Origin: Marinactinospora thermotolerans DSM 45154
GTDB taxonomy: Bacteria; Actinomycetota; Actinomycetes; Streptosporangiales; Streptosporangiaceae
Direction of reading: 5' to 3'
Assembly (NCBI RefSeq): GCF_900167435.1
Contig: NZ_FUWS01000002.1
Location: 297,924 to 361,923, forward strand
Length of the DNA: 64,000 nucleotides
Positions 9,264 through 18,614 of the stretch are shown in pieces. Below the pieces are notes generated by a model that did not search any database, was not told where the DNA came from, and was given only the letters and a program-made list of their open reading frames with translations. The position numbers and the translations under genes were made by a program. Position 1 is the stretch's first letter. Every line of letters starts with the position of its first letter.

Positions 9264-10295
9264 ATGCCGCCCTGGTCGTCGGAGCTCGCCGGACGGATCG
9301 AGCGGGGGACCATCGTCAGCGACCGGCTGCGGGGAAACCCCTTGGGAGACCCGCACGAGCGTCCCGTCGAGGTGTACCTCCCGCCCGGTTACGACAACGG
9401 GGACCGGCGCTACCCGGTCGTCCACATCATCCAGGGGTTCACCGGACACATCGGGATGTGGCACAACCGGACCGCGTTTCGCACGCCGTTCCCCGAGCTG
9501 GCCGACGCGATGTTCGCCCGTGGCGATGCGCCGCCGGCGATCCTCGTCTACGTGGACGCCTGGACCTCGCTGGGCGGCAGCCAGTACCTGGACTCGCCGG
9601 GCACCGGCGCCTACTCCTCCTACCTGTGCGACGAGGTCGTGGCCTGGGTGGACGCCCGGTATCGGACGATCCCCGACCGCGACCACCGCGCGATCGCCGG
9701 CAAGTCCAGTGGCGGCTACGGCGCGATGGTCACCGCGATGCTGCGCCCCGACGTGTTCGGCGCGCTGGCGACCCACGCCGGCGACGCCCTGTTCGACGTG
9801 GCCTACCAGCCCAACTTCGCGCAGATCGCGCGGACGCTGCGGGACTCCTACGACGGCTCCTACGCCTCCTTCCTCTCCGATGTGCGTAGCCGGCCGTTCG
9901 GCACCCGCGCCGGCGACGCCGAGCTGATCGAGATGTACGCCTACGCCGCGGCCTACTCCGCCGAACCCGACGGAACGGTGCTGATGCCCTTCGACGAGGT
10001 GGGCCGTATCGTCCCGTCGGTGTGGCGACGCTGGCTGGACCGCGATCCCGTCCGCATGGCCGAACGGGAGCCCTACACCGAGGCGTTGCGCTCGATGCGC
10101 GCGATCTGGATCGACGCCGGGCGGCGGGACGAGTGGTACCTGGACCTGGGGGCGCAGGCGTTCCGGGAGGCGGTCGCGGCCGCCGGCGTGCCGGAGGAGC
10201 GGGTCCACTTCGAGCTGTTCGACGCGGGACACGCCGCCATCGAGTACCGCTACGCGCCCGCGGTGGGCTGGCTGCTGGAGCGCATCGCCGACTGA
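9264..10295 (+). CDS. Alpha/beta-hydrolase, esterase-D/tributyrin-esterase type
   Basis: 343-residue hydrolase of the putative-esterase family (PF00756). The start of the fold is PVEVYLPPGYDNGDRRYPVV, an oxyanion-loop region IIQGFTGHIGMW follows, the nucleophile elbow is GKSSGGYG with Ser148, and the C-terminal FDAGHAAIEYRY supplies the likely catalytic His. No signal peptide is seen, so the protein is probably cytoplasmic. GAGGAGGAGG just upstream of ATG 9264 is a strong ribosome-binding site. The gene stands 80 bases after the dehydrogenase and could be read through from it. Substrate not assignable. Confidence 0.85.
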   Translation: MPPWSSELAGRIERGTIVSDRLRGNPLGDPHERPVEVYLPPGYDNGDRRYPVVHIIQGFTGHIGMWHNRTAFRTPFPELADAMFARGDAPPAILVYVDAWTSLGGSQYLDSPGTGAYSSYLCDEVVAWVDARYRTIPDRDHRAIAGKSSGGYGAMVTAMLRPDVFGALATHAGDALFDVAYQPNFAQIARTLRDSYDGSYASFLSDVRSRPFGTRAGDAELIEMYAYAAAYSAEPDGTVLMPFDEVGRIVPSVWRRWLDRDPVRMAEREPYTEALRSMRAIWIDAGRRDEWYLDLGAQAFREAVAAAGVPEERVHFELFDAGHAAIEYRYAPAVGWLLERIAD

Positions 10296-10377
10296 GCAGG
10301 GCCGCCCGCGGAGGTCCGTCGTGGAGCGCGGTCGGGTCCCGCGCGGCGGAGCGGCGGAAGGGGCCGGCGCGGGGCGC

Positions 10378-10989
10378 TCAGTCGCGCGGGGCGCCCAGCA
10401 GATGGTGGATGATGAGGTCGACGTAGACGTCGCCGAGCTGGGTGACCGACAGGCCGTCGGAGGGGTCGTACCAGTTCAGCGCGCCGTCGAGCATCTCCAG
10501 CACGGTGCCGGCCGAGACCCCGGGGCGGCGTGGGACGAACAGCCCCTGCGCGCGTCCGGCGGAGATGAGGGCGTCGATGTGCTCGCGGTAGGCGCGGAGC
10601 AGGTCGGAGATCTCGCGGTGCCGCGCGGGGTAGACGGCGCGCAGCGCCGGTGTCAGGGAGCGGCGTAGTTCCTCTTCGGTGCGGTGCCGCCAGCAGAATC
10701 TGACGTGGGCCCGGACGAGCCGGGAGAGGCGCTCGACCGGTGTTCCCGAATCGTCGACGAGCCGTCCGGCCACGAGCGCGCGCGTGGTGCGCAGCGCGAT
10801 GGCGTGGACGAGGTCGACCTTTGTCGGGAACGCCCGCCGTAACGTCAGGGCGTCGATTCCGGCTTCGCGGGCGATCACCGTCATGTCGACTCGGCTTACG
10901 CCGTGTTCGCCGAACAGTCGCGTCGCGACGTCGAGGGCGCGTCCGGTGCGGCGACTGTCGAGAGGAGAGAGGTCGGCCGTCATGATCAT
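10378..10989 (-). CDS. TetR-family regulator
   Basis: 203-residue regulator. The N-terminal HTH includes ATRLFGEHGVSRVDMTVIAR and EAGIDALTLRRAFPTKVDLV; the pattern is typical although the recognition helix is divergent. The C-terminal part is helical, with ALNWYDPSDGLSVTQLGDVY, the TetR_C segment seen in regulators of acyl-CoA pathways. ATG 10989 and ATG 10983 are both possible starts. It is convergent with the esterase. No target is obvious; the empty region upstream holds a palindrome at 11212. Confidence 0.83.
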   Translation of the reverse strand: MIMTADLSPLDSRRTGRALDVATRLFGEHGVSRVDMTVIAREAGIDALTLRRAFPTKVDLVHAIALRTTRALVAGRLVDDSGTPVERLSRLVRAHVRFCWRHRTEEELRRSLTPALRAVYPARHREISDLLRAYREHIDALISAGRAQGLFVPRRPGVSAGTVLEMLDGALNWYDPSDGLSVTQLGDVYVDLIIHHLLGAPRD

Positions 10990-11304
10990 CTCTAGCCTGC
11001 GTCGGTAGGGGGCGAGGGGATGAGGGGTCGAGGGGGCGGGGGATAAAGGGGCGGGCAGCGGGGCACTGCCGGGAAACGCCTTCCAGGTTCGGTTACGAAT
11101 CGGTTTCGAGGATAGCGCCGCCCCAGCCGTGCTTTGCGGAAAAAACGGGGATGTGCGGCAACAGGCTCTGAGAATTCTTACTTTCTCCGGAAGGTGTGGA
11201 ACGCCTGTTTGAAATGAACCGAATTCATTTATCTGGGGAGAACGACGCCATCAGAGGGCGGAAGGGACGGAAGATGCGCCGGAGCGTGCGCACCCCGATC
11301 GAGA
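10990..11304. other. 315-bp intergenic region with one palindrome
   Basis: No credible gene is present. The stretch becomes AT-richer from about 11150. It carries AAATGAA (11212-11218) and TTCATTT (11224-11230), perfect arms with a 5-base spacer. This could be an operator upstream of the TetR gene or mark the end of the glycerophosphodiesterase transcript. Confidence 0.5.
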
Positions 11305-12006
11305 TCAACGCGCCACGGGAAGGCCACCGGTGAGCGTCGCGACGTCGGCCGGCCGGTCGGTGATGAGCGCGTCCACCCCCATGCCGATCAACCGCGCCAT
11401 CTCGCCCAGGTCGTTGACCGTCCAGGCGCACACCCCGTACCCGTGCCGGTGGACCTCGGCGACGAGTTCGCGGGTCAGCAACGGCCAGTAGGAGTTGTAG
11501 AACCGGGGCCGCAGCTCCTGCCACAGACTCGCCGGCGGGAGATCGGGGCGGTCCCAGGTCAGCGCGAGCTGGATGTCGGTCCGACACGCCCGCAACTCCC
11601 GCATGGCCTCGATCGACCCGCAGTACAGCACGTGGTCCGACGCGCCGTGCTCGGCGACCAGCGTGTCGGCCGCCAACGCGACCTCGGGCGAGGTCACGTC
11701 CAGCATCAGGGGTGGGGCCGGCGGACGGCCGAACTCGGCGAGGACCTCCATCAGGGTGGGGATGCGCCGGTCGCGGCCGTCCCCCAGCGCGGCGAGCTCG
11801 GCGAGGGTGAGGTCGGACACGGGCCGGTCCAGTCCCCAGAACCGTTCCAGGGTCTCGTCGTGCAGGAGGACCACGTGCCCGTCGGCGGTGACCTTGAGAT
11901 CGATCTCGATCATGTCGGCCCCGGCGGAGACGGCGGCGCGGATGGCCGGAAGCGTGTTCTCGCGGAACCGGATGGGGTCGCCGCGGTGCGCGATCGCCAG
12001 CGTCAT
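11305..12006 (-). CDS. Glycerophosphodiester phosphodiesterase
   Basis: Hydrolyses glycerophosphodiesters to sn-glycerol 3-phosphate and an alcohol. The 233-residue GDPD TIM barrel starts with AIAHRGDPIRFRENTLPAIR, which has the active-site His-Arg pair; MIEIDLKVTADGHVVLLHDE supplies the metal-binding Glu/Asp and the second catalytic His. The C-terminal CAWTVNDLGEMARLIGMGVD and ALITDRP are family signatures. There is no signal peptide, so it is cytoplasmic. GGAGG lies 6 bases before ATG 12006. It diverges from the DeoR gene across about 250 bases, so phosphate- or glycerol-linked control by that regulator is possible but not shown. Confidence 0.93.
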   Translation of the reverse strand: MTLAIAHRGDPIRFRENTLPAIRAAVSAGADMIEIDLKVTADGHVVLLHDETLERFWGLDRPVSDLTLAELAALGDGRDRRIPTLMEVLAEFGRPPAPPLMLDVTSPEVALAADTLVAEHGASDHVLYCGSIEAMRELRACRTDIQLALTWDRPDLPPASLWQELRPRFYNSYWPLLTRELVAEVHRHGYGVCAWTVNDLGEMARLIGMGVDALITDRPADVATLTGGLPVAR

Positions 12007-12211
12007 GGATGCCTCCGATGGGCGCGACGGGACCGGCGTCCGGGTGCCGGCGCGCCGGGCTACTGCGTCAAGAGTGCCAAAGGAGGGGAACGCGCGTGGG
12101 GCCGATCGGTGAAAATCCGGGAAGTGCCGACCGGTTGCGATCGGGGTCACGCGGGGGGCGGGTGCGGGGGTGGCCGGCGGACTGGGAAACTTTTGGAGTG
12201 GCGGATACGTC

Positions 12212-12224
12212 TGTCACAGTGACA
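12212..12224. promoter_or_regulatory. Palindrome TGTCAC-A-GTGACA upstream of the DeoR gene
   Basis: A perfect 6+1+6 inverted repeat 36 bases before ATG 12261, in the divergent region between the glycerophosphodiesterase and the DeoR regulator. An autoregulatory operator is a natural reading. Confidence 0.5.
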
Positions 12225-12260
12225 CACACCGACGACGGCAAACGAATCCGAAGGCGAAAG

Positions 12261-13031
12261 ATGATCCCCGACCAACGGCGCGAGCACATTCTGAAGCTCT
12301 TGCAGGAACGCCACGTTCTCAGCATCAACGAGCTCACGTCGATGTTGTCCGTCTCGCACATGACGGTGCGGCGCGACATCCAGGCCCTGGAGAACGAGGG
12401 CAAGGTGCTGTCGGTCACCGGTGGTGTCCGTCTGGCGGCCCGGCTCAAGAGCGAGCCCTCCTACCTGGCGAAGGCGCAACTGGAGGTCCCGGCCAAGCGC
12501 GCCATCGCGCGGGCCGCGGCCGAACTGGTCCGGGAGAACTTCACGATCTTCCTCGACGCCGGGACGACGACGCTCCAGATGGTGCCGCTGCTGACCGACA
12601 AGGTCGGGCTCACCGTGATCACCAACGACTTCAACGTGGTCGGCCACCTCATGGAGTACCCCAACATCGAACTGATCCACACGGGAGGGCTGGTCGCCCA
12701 CGCCGACCACTCATCGGTGGGACAGTTCTCGGCGGAGTTCCTCAGGAAGGTCAACGTCGACATCGCGTTCATCGCGAGCAGCTCATGGGACGTCGAGCGG
12801 GGGTCCACGACGCCCTCCGAACCCAAGGTCATGGCCAAGCAGCAGCTGCTGCGCATCGCCTCCAAGAGCGTCCTGACGGTCGACAGCACCAAGTACGGCA
12901 AGTTCGGCACGTTCCGGGTCGCCCAGCTGGAGGAGTTCGACCTGATCATCAGCGACGACCGGCTGCCCCAGTCGGCCATCGAGGAGATGCGCGAACGCGA
13001 GGTGCGCCTCCAGCTCGTCTCGCCGGAGTGA
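12261..13031 (+). CDS. DeoR-family sugar-responsive regulator
   Basis: 256 residues, the normal DeoR length. The N-terminal HTH is QRREHILKLLQERHVLSINE followed by LTSMLSVSHMTVRRDIQALE. The sensor domain has the sugar-phosphate isomerase-like motifs FLDAGTTTLQMV and VITNDFNVVGHL, and the C-terminus has VLTVDSTKYGKFGTF. ATG 12261 is chosen for AAGG 7 bases upstream and because DeoR proteins start just before this HTH; upstream in-frame GTG codons exist. Phosphorylated sugar is the usual ligand. The ABC operon lies about 2 kb downstream on the opposite strand and may be a target, which is inference. Confidence 0.92.
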   Translation: MIPDQRREHILKLLQERHVLSINELTSMLSVSHMTVRRDIQALENEGKVLSVTGGVRLAARLKSEPSYLAKAQLEVPAKRAIARAAAELVRENFTIFLDAGTTTLQMVPLLTDKVGLTVITNDFNVVGHLMEYPNIELIHTGGLVAHADHSSVGQFSAEFLRKVNVDIAFIASSSWDVERGSTTPSEPKVMAKQQLLRIASKSVLTVDSTKYGKFGTFRVAQLEEFDLIISDDRLPQSAIEEMREREVRLQLVSPE

Positions 13032-13046
13032 GCGGCGCCGGGCTGC

Positions 13047-13457
13047 TCAGTCCTCCCCGGTGTCGGGGTCGGGGGAACAGTGCAGCTCGAGCTGGACGCC
13101 GTCGGGATCGGTGAAGCTCATCAGCGACCCCGAGTCGCAGTGGACGATGGGGGAGTGGTCGACGTCGAGCTCGGTCAGCCGCTCCTCCCACGTCTCCAGG
13201 TCGCCGACCCCGGCCACCTCGAAGGCGATGTGGTCGACACCGGCGTGGCGGGGGTCGAAGCGGGCGTTGAAGTGGTCCCGGTGCTGGGTCAGCGCCAGGA
13301 CGAGACCGCAGGGGTGGTGGCAGGTGGTGCGTAACCACTGGCCGTCGTCGCGTGTCTGGTACTCGCGGAAGCCCAGCACGTCGCGGTAGAACTCCACACT
13401 CGCGTCACGGTCGCGGACGGACAGGGTGATGTGGGCCAGGCCCGTTAACTGGGGCAC
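13047..13457 (-). CDS. VOC-family protein (glyoxalase/extradiol dioxygenase-like)
   Basis: 136-residue vicinal-oxygen-chelate protein with the paired beta-alpha-beta-beta-beta modules. Candidate metal ligands are His in LAHITLSVRD, His in GVDHIAFEV and Glu in VQLELHCS. The last part, SLMSFTDPDGVQLELH, is the typical family ending. GTG 13457 has AGAGAGG 5 bases upstream; the open frame extends further but without VOC sequence. Whether it is a dioxygenase, isomerase or resistance protein cannot be told. It is downstream of the ABC operon but separated by a strong terminator. Confidence 0.85.
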   Translation of the reverse strand: MPQLTGLAHITLSVRDRDASVEFYRDVLGFREYQTRDDGQWLRTTCHHPCGLVLALTQHRDHFNARFDPRHAGVDHIAFEVAGVGDLETWEERLTELDVDHSPIVHCDSGSLMSFTDPDGVQLELHCSPDPDTGED

Positions 13458-13656
13458 GGAGACCTCTCTACGGCGATTCTGCGCCCGAAGCATTCGGGGA
13501 GGGAACAGCGTAAGCACGATGGCCCAGCTTACGCCGCTGTTTCCGGCATGCAAGTTTCTGTTAATAATTGTGCTGTTTGGTCCTTGCGTGACATTGGCCG
13601 CACGCCGTTCCGTCCGCTCCACGGCCCCCGGAACCGGCCGTGTCCGCGCGTTCCCA

Positions 13657-13692
13657 GGGCTTCCGCCGGCCGCGCGCGGCCGGCGGAAGCCC
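13657..13692 (-). terminator. 36-base perfect palindrome after the ABC/Gfo operon
   Basis: Two 18-base arms (13657-13674 and 13675-13692) form a perfect GC-rich palindrome 35 bases beyond the Gfo/Idh stop. It fits a strong operon terminator without a T-tract. Confidence 0.7.
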
Positions 13693-13727
13693 CCGGTGTG
13701 GCGATCACCACCCCGCGTTCCGCGAGA

Positions 13728-14978
13728 TCACCCCCGAGGCCGCCAGGTGCCCTGCGCCACGTCGGGGGTGAAGTGGTCCAGGTCCTCGGCGCCCGTCAGG
13801 TCCACCCGCCGGCCCTCCTGGGCCGAGCGGTAGGCCCCCATCAACAGCCGGGTCACCAGGAGACCGTCGTGCAGGCTCTCCGCCGGCGGCACCCCGTCGA
13901 GGAAGCGGGTCACCATGTGCCGGTTCTCCTCCGTGTAGCCGTAGGCGCCGGGCTCGTCGGGCAGGACCGGCATGAGACCGCCCTCGGCGTTCTGCTTCTC
14001 CACCAGGTCCTCGCCGGGCTTCCCGGCGATCTCGCGGCTCAGGAACACCTTGGCCTCGGTGTCCAGGCTGTTGACCGACATCGCGTACTCCGGGCCGAGC
14101 AGCTCGAAGGTCAGCCGCAGACCCGCGCCGACGTAACTCCACGACGTCGTCCCCTCGACGATCACCTCGTCGCCGTCGCCGTTGCGGTAGACGACGGTGG
14201 CCCGCGCGTAGTCCTCGGAGGGGGAGCGCCGGTAGTCCACCTCCGGGCCGTACCGTTGCACCAGGTCGTCGGCGTAGGCGGGGCGCGACCACTTCAGGCT
14301 CGCGATCGTGGCGTCCACGCTGATCGGGGTGAGCCACTGCGCCATGTCCACGCCGGGCGGGGTCAGCAGGAAGCGGCCCGCCTCCATGCTGTGGCACATC
14401 ATGTCGTTGAGGACGCCGCCGCCCTGCTTGTCCCCCTGCCAGAACCAGGCGCGGTGCGGCCCGCTGTGCTCCTCCGCGCACCTGGCCAGGTAGGGCGATC
14501 CCGCGGCCGACGCGCCCCGCGCCCACACCAGCTCGTGCGCCCGGGTCACGCCCGGCGCGAACACCTGGTTCTCCAGGTAGCCGTGCAGCAGCCCGGCCTC
14601 CTCGACCAGCCGGACCACCTCGGCGGCCTCGGCGACCGTGCGGCCCAGGGGCTTTTCGATCGCGATGCCGCGCAGCCGGGCCCGGCCCGACCGCACCTCC
14701 TCGGTGATCGCGCGCACCGTCTCCAGCCGGACGTGGTTGGGCGTGGTGATCCAGACCGCGTCCACGGCCGGGTCGCGTACGAGCTCGCGCACGTCGGCAT
14801 AGCCGACCGGATCGCCCACCCGCAGCTCCCGGGCGAGGTCGCAGACCCGCTGGACCGTCTCCTGGTTGCGTCCGCCGACCGCCACCACGTCGGCGTCCCG
14901 CACCCCGCGGAACGCGCGGACGTGGAACTCCGCGATGAAACCGCTTCCCACGATCGCGACGCCAAGACGATTACTCAC
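13728..14978 (-). CDS. Gfo/Idh/MocA-family NAD(P)-dependent oxidoreductase
   Basis: Acts on sugars, inositols or their derivatives. The 416 residues start with a Rossmann fold VAIVGSGFIAEFHVRAF, contain the family hallmark IEKPLGRTVAEA at about residue 110, and end in the alpha/beta C-terminal domain. GTG 14978 is the start; the gene follows the second permease by 48 bases and is the last gene of the uptake operon. Its place suggests that it oxidises or epimerises the imported compound. A paired His/Asp in GGGVLNDMMCHSMEAGRFLL resembles the DxxxH catalytic motif. The substrate is unknown. Confidence 0.9.
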   Translation of the reverse strand: MSNRLGVAIVGSGFIAEFHVRAFRGVRDADVVAVGGRNQETVQRVCDLARELRVGDPVGYADVRELVRDPAVDAVWITTPNHVRLETVRAITEEVRSGRARLRGIAIEKPLGRTVAEAAEVVRLVEEAGLLHGYLENQVFAPGVTRAHELVWARGASAAGSPYLARCAEEHSGPHRAWFWQGDKQGGGVLNDMMCHSMEAGRFLLTPPGVDMAQWLTPISVDATIASLKWSRPAYADDLVQRYGPEVDYRRSPSEDYARATVVYRNGDGDEVIVEGTTSWSYVGAGLRLTFELLGPEYAMSVNSLDTEAKVFLSREIAGKPGEDLVEKQNAEGGLMPVLPDEPGAYGYTEENRHMVTRFLDGVPPAESLHDGLLVTRLLMGAYRSAQEGRRVDLTGAEDLDHFTPDVAQGTWRPRG

Positions 14979-15026
14979 CTGCTCATCTCCGTTTCCTGTC
15001 GGGTGTAGCCGGAAGGGGATGCGGAC

Positions 15027-16052
15027 TTATTGCCGCAGCCGTTTCTGACGTCCGTAGGCCGACAGCACCACCAGCAGGACCAGCCCGTAGATGATCTGCC
15101 GCGGCGCGTCTCCACCACCGCCCACCTGCAACACGCGCAGGAAGGAGTCGAGGACGGTGAGCAGGATCGCGCCGATGATCGTGCCCAGGTAGCCGCCGAT
15201 CCCCCCGATGAGCGCGGTCCCGCCCACGACCGTCGCCGCGACGCTGGGCAGCATGTAGGGGTCGGCCAGGCGCAGGAACACGGTCTGGGTGTAGCCGAGC
15301 AGGAGCAGTCCCCCCACCCCGGCGAACAGCGACGACAGCACGTAGGCGCTGGCCTTCACCAAGCGGGGGTTCACCCCGGACAGGTAGGCGGTGGTGGGGT
15401 TGCCCCCCACCGCGTACAGCCGCCACCCGTAGGAGGTGCGCCGCAGCAGCCAGATCACCAGGACCGACAGCCCCAGCCACAGCCACAGCACCCCCGGGAT
15501 GCCGGCGACCGTGTCGCCACCGACCAGCGAGCGCAGGGCGGGCGCGGCCGATCCGGCCGGCCGGCCACCGGTGTAGAGGCGGATGAAGCCGTAGACGACC
15601 GAGATCATCCCCAGCGTCATCACCAGCGGGGGGACCCGGAACACCAGGATCCCCGTCGCGTTGAGGGCGCCCACCACGGCCGCCGCGCCCAGGGCGAGGG
15701 CGACCGCTCCCACGAAGCCCTCGTTGGACCCGTCCATGTGGCGGGAGGCGACGATGGCCGCCAGGGTCGCCGTGGCCCCCACCGACAGGTCGATCCCCTC
15801 GCCGCCGGCGATCACCACCAGGGTCTGGCCGATCGCGATGACGCCGAGGAACGACGCCAGCACGAGCAGCGTCACGATCTGGCTCCACGAGGCGAAGGCC
15901 GGGGAGACCAGCGCGGCCACGCCCCACAGGACCAGGGCGGCCACCCCCGAGACGACGATCGGGTCGCGTGCCAGCCGGCGCAGGACCCCTGTTGCGCGTC
16001 CGGGGGCGTTGTCCCCCTGCTCCGCCGCGCGCGGTCGCTCGACCGTGCTCAT
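15027..16052 (-). CDS. Sugar ABC transporter permease (RbsC type), second
   Basis: 341-residue inner-membrane permease of the BPD_transp_2 family with about 8-10 hydrophobic segments. It begins with a short cytoplasmic tail, then VVSGVAALVLWGVAALVSPA. The conserved loop GQTLVVIAGGEGIDLSVGAT that contacts the ATPase is present, as is YAVGGNPTTAYLSGVN. ATG 16052 overlaps the preceding permease stop by four bases. With the permease at 16049-17068 it likely forms a heterodimeric channel. Confidence 0.93.
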   Translation of the reverse strand: MSTVERPRAAEQGDNAPGRATGVLRRLARDPIVVSGVAALVLWGVAALVSPAFASWSQIVTLLVLASFLGVIAIGQTLVVIAGGEGIDLSVGATATLAAIVASRHMDGSNEGFVGAVALALGAAAVVGALNATGILVFRVPPLVMTLGMISVVYGFIRLYTGGRPAGSAAPALRSLVGGDTVAGIPGVLWLWLGLSVLVIWLLRRTSYGWRLYAVGGNPTTAYLSGVNPRLVKASAYVLSSLFAGVGGLLLLGYTQTVFLRLADPYMLPSVAATVVGGTALIGGIGGYLGTIIGAILLTVLDSFLRVLQVGGGGDAPRQIIYGLVLLVVLSAYGRQKRLRQ

Positions 16053-17068
16053 GAGCGTCCCCTTCCACCGTCCGAAGTGCCACCGCGGGCCGTGAGCAGG
16101 CCGGCCAGCGCGATCGCGACGATGATGATCGCGCCGTTGACCAGTTCGCGGGCGTTGGTCGGGACGCCCGCGAAGAACACCAGGTTCTGGATGAGGGTGA
16201 GGACGATGGCGCCGAGGATCGCGCCCCCGGCCCCGCCGGCCCCACCGCTCAGCCGGGTCCCGCCGATCACCAGGGCCGCGATCGAGCCGAGCGTCAGTTC
16301 ATTGCCGATGAACGGGTCACCGGAGCCGGAGTTGGCCAAAAGCGCGATCCCGGCCAGCGCCGCCACCGTCCCCCCTGCGGTGTAGGAGAACACCCGCACC
16401 CGCGCGACCGGCACCGCCGAGGCGTAGGACGCCCCCGCGTTGCCGCCCACCGCGTAGAGGTACTGGCCGATCCGGTGCGCGCGCAGCAGCCGCCAGGCCA
16501 GCCACAGCACCAGCAGCAGCACGGCCGGGACCGGAAGCAGCAGGGCGATGACCTGCCGGTAGCCGCCGGTGATCTCCGCCGGGACCGTTCCGCCCGGCGT
16601 GGGCAGCACGAGCAGCGCCAGCCCGCCGAACACGTAACTGGAGGCGAAGGTCGCCACGATCGGCTGGAGCCGCAGCACCGCCACCACGAGCCCGTTCAGC
16701 AGACCGCACGCCGCGCCCGTGGCCAGCCCGGCCGCGAGCGCCAGTGGCACCCGGCCGGGATCGCCGTCCATGAGCTGCACGGCCACCACCGAGGACAGCG
16801 TCACGATGGTGCCGATGGACAGGTCGATGCCGCCGGCCAGCACCACGATCGTCTGCGCCACCGCGATCGTGGCCACCGGCAGGATCGTCGCGAAGTTCGA
16901 GGTCAGGCCGTAGGGGGTGAAGAAGTTGTGCTGCATCAGCGCCGAGGCGGTCACGGCGACCACGAGCAGTGCCGCGGTGGCGGCCGAGGGCATGCGCGTG
17001 GCCAGCAGCGCCCGCGACACCCGGCGCGTGGCCGGCGGCGGGGCGGCGGTGGGGGCCGGCGCGCTCAT
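16049..17068 (-). CDS. Sugar ABC transporter permease (RbsC type), first
   Basis: 339-residue homologue of the next gene. It contains AQTIVVLAGGIDLSIGTIVT and YAVGGNAGASYASAVPVARV, the conserved RbsC-type motifs, and multiple membrane helices throughout. ATG 17068 overlaps the ATPase stop. Two different permease genes after one ATPase indicate a heterodimer, as in rhamnose- or autoinducer-2-type systems rather than a ribose homodimer. Confidence 0.93.
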   Translation of the reverse strand: MSAPAPTAAPPPATRRVSRALLATRMPSAATAALLVVAVTASALMQHNFFTPYGLTSNFATILPVATIAVAQTIVVLAGGIDLSIGTIVTLSSVVAVQLMDGDPGRVPLALAAGLATGAACGLLNGLVVAVLRLQPIVATFASSYVFGGLALLVLPTPGGTVPAEITGGYRQVIALLLPVPAVLLLVLWLAWRLLRAHRIGQYLYAVGGNAGASYASAVPVARVRVFSYTAGGTVAALAGIALLANSGSGDPFIGNELTLGSIAALVIGGTRLSGGAGGAGGAILGAIVLTLIQNLVFFAGVPTNARELVNGAIIIVAIALAGLLTARGGTSDGGRGRS

Positions 17069-18579
17069 GAGCCGACCTCCGTTCCGGTCACCCGCATCGC
17101 GGCGGCCACCAGCGTCTCCTCGGTCAGCCGTTCGCCGTGGACGTCGTCGACGACCCGTCCCTCGAACATCACCAGCACCCGATCACACACCTCCACCAGC
17201 TCCCGGTCGTCGCTGGAACTGACGAGGACGGCCACGCCGGAGGCGGCGAGGTCGCGGACCACGCCGAACAGCTCGGCCTTGGCGCGGACGTCGATCCCCT
17301 TGGCGGGATCGTCCATCAGCACGACCCGCGGCTCGGTCGCGAACCACTTGCCCACGACGACCTTCTGCTGGTTGCCGCCGGACAGCGTCGCCACCGGGTC
17401 GTCCAGCGAGCCGTACTTCGTCGCCATCCGCCCGGCCGCCGAACGCGCGGCCTCGACCTCGCGCCGGCGCGACAGCCCGACCCCCAGCAGCGCCCGCCGC
17501 GCCAGTGACGGCAGCGCCATGTTCTCCAGGATCGGCCGGCCCAGCGCCAGGCCCTGGGTGCCCCGGTTGCCGGGGACGTAGGCCAGTCCGGAGCGGACGG
17601 CCTGCTTGGGCGAGCGCGGGCGCACCTCGCGCCCGTCCACCAGGACCGTCCCGGAGTGCCGGCGTTCGGCCCCGAACAGGGTCGCCAGCAGCGATCCCTG
17701 CCCCTGCCCCTGGAGCCCGCCCACGCCGACGATCTCACCCGCGCGGACCTGGAAGGACGCCTCCCGGACCCGCGGCCCCGACAGGTCCCGCACCTCCAGG
17801 CGCACCTGTTCGCGCGCCGTGGAGGGGGCGGCGCCCACCGCGGCCATCTCCCCGACCATCAGCTCCACCAGCTCCTGCTCGGGGAGCTCGCCGACGGTGA
17901 CCGTGGTGACGTCGGTGCCACCGCGCATGATGGTGGCGCGGTCGCACACGGCACGGATCTCGGCCAGCCGGTGGGTGATGAACAGCACCAGCACGCCGGC
18001 CTCGCGCAGCTCCTCGACGACGTCGAACAGCACCTCGACCTGGCGGCGGCGCAGGGAGGCGGTCGCCTCGTCCAGCACCAGCACGCGCGGGTCGCGGACC
18101 AGGGCCTTGCAGATCTCCACGACCTGGCGTTCCCCCGGATCCAGGCCGAGCACCCGCTCGTCGGCGGGGACCCGGCCGCCGAAGGCGTCGGCGAAGCGCT
18201 CCAGCCAGGGCAGCGCGATCCGCCGGGCCTGCGCCCGGTCGCGCAGCCCCCACCTGCGGGGCTCCACGCCGAGCACGAGGTTGTCCACGACGGTGAAGTC
18301 CTCGACCAGCGACAGTTCCTGGTAGACCGCGCTGATGCCGGCTTCGAGGGTGTCGCGGGGGCCGCGCGGCCGGAGGGGACGTCCCTCCAGCCGCACTTCA
18401 CCCGCGTCGGGTTCCACAACGCCGGTGAGCACCTTGAGCAGGGTGCTCTTGCCGGAGCCGTTGGGGCCGAGCACCGCGTGCACGGTTCCGGCCTCGGCGG
18501 CGAAGTCCGCCCCGGCGAGCGCGGTGACACCGCCGTAGCGTTTGCGCACACCGGTCATCTGCAGATATGGGGTTGGCAC
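17065..18579 (-). CDS. Sugar ABC transporter ATPase with two ABC domains
   Basis: 504-residue RbsA/MglA-type ATPase. Domain 1 has Walker A GPNGSGKST at about residues 38-46 and Walker B RVLVLDEATASL; its signature loop is poorly conserved. Domain 2 has the signature LSGGNQQKVVVGKWFATEP and the Walker B-like VLMDDPAKGIDV. The P-loop of domain 2 is degenerate (GLQGQGQGSLLATLFG), as often in this family. GTG 18579 is preceded by GGGAGAA. It powers import together with the two permeases and the lipoprotein at 18615-19697. Confidence 0.95.
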   Translation of the reverse strand: MPTPYLQMTGVRKRYGGVTALAGADFAAEAGTVHAVLGPNGSGKSTLLKVLTGVVEPDAGEVRLEGRPLRPRGPRDTLEAGISAVYQELSLVEDFTVVDNLVLGVEPRRWGLRDRAQARRIALPWLERFADAFGGRVPADERVLGLDPGERQVVEICKALVRDPRVLVLDEATASLRRRQVEVLFDVVEELREAGVLVLFITHRLAEIRAVCDRATIMRGGTDVTTVTVGELPEQELVELMVGEMAAVGAAPSTAREQVRLEVRDLSGPRVREASFQVRAGEIVGVGGLQGQGQGSLLATLFGAERRHSGTVLVDGREVRPRSPKQAVRSGLAYVPGNRGTQGLALGRPILENMALPSLARRALLGVGLSRRREVEAARSAAGRMATKYGSLDDPVATLSGGNQQKVVVGKWFATEPRVVLMDDPAKGIDVRAKAELFGVVRDLAASGVAVLVSSSDDRELVEVCDRVLVMFEGRVVDDVHGERLTEETLVAAAMRVTGTEVGS

Positions 18580-18614
18580 GACTCGGTTCTCCCTGCTCCG
18601 CGGGGATCGGCGGT

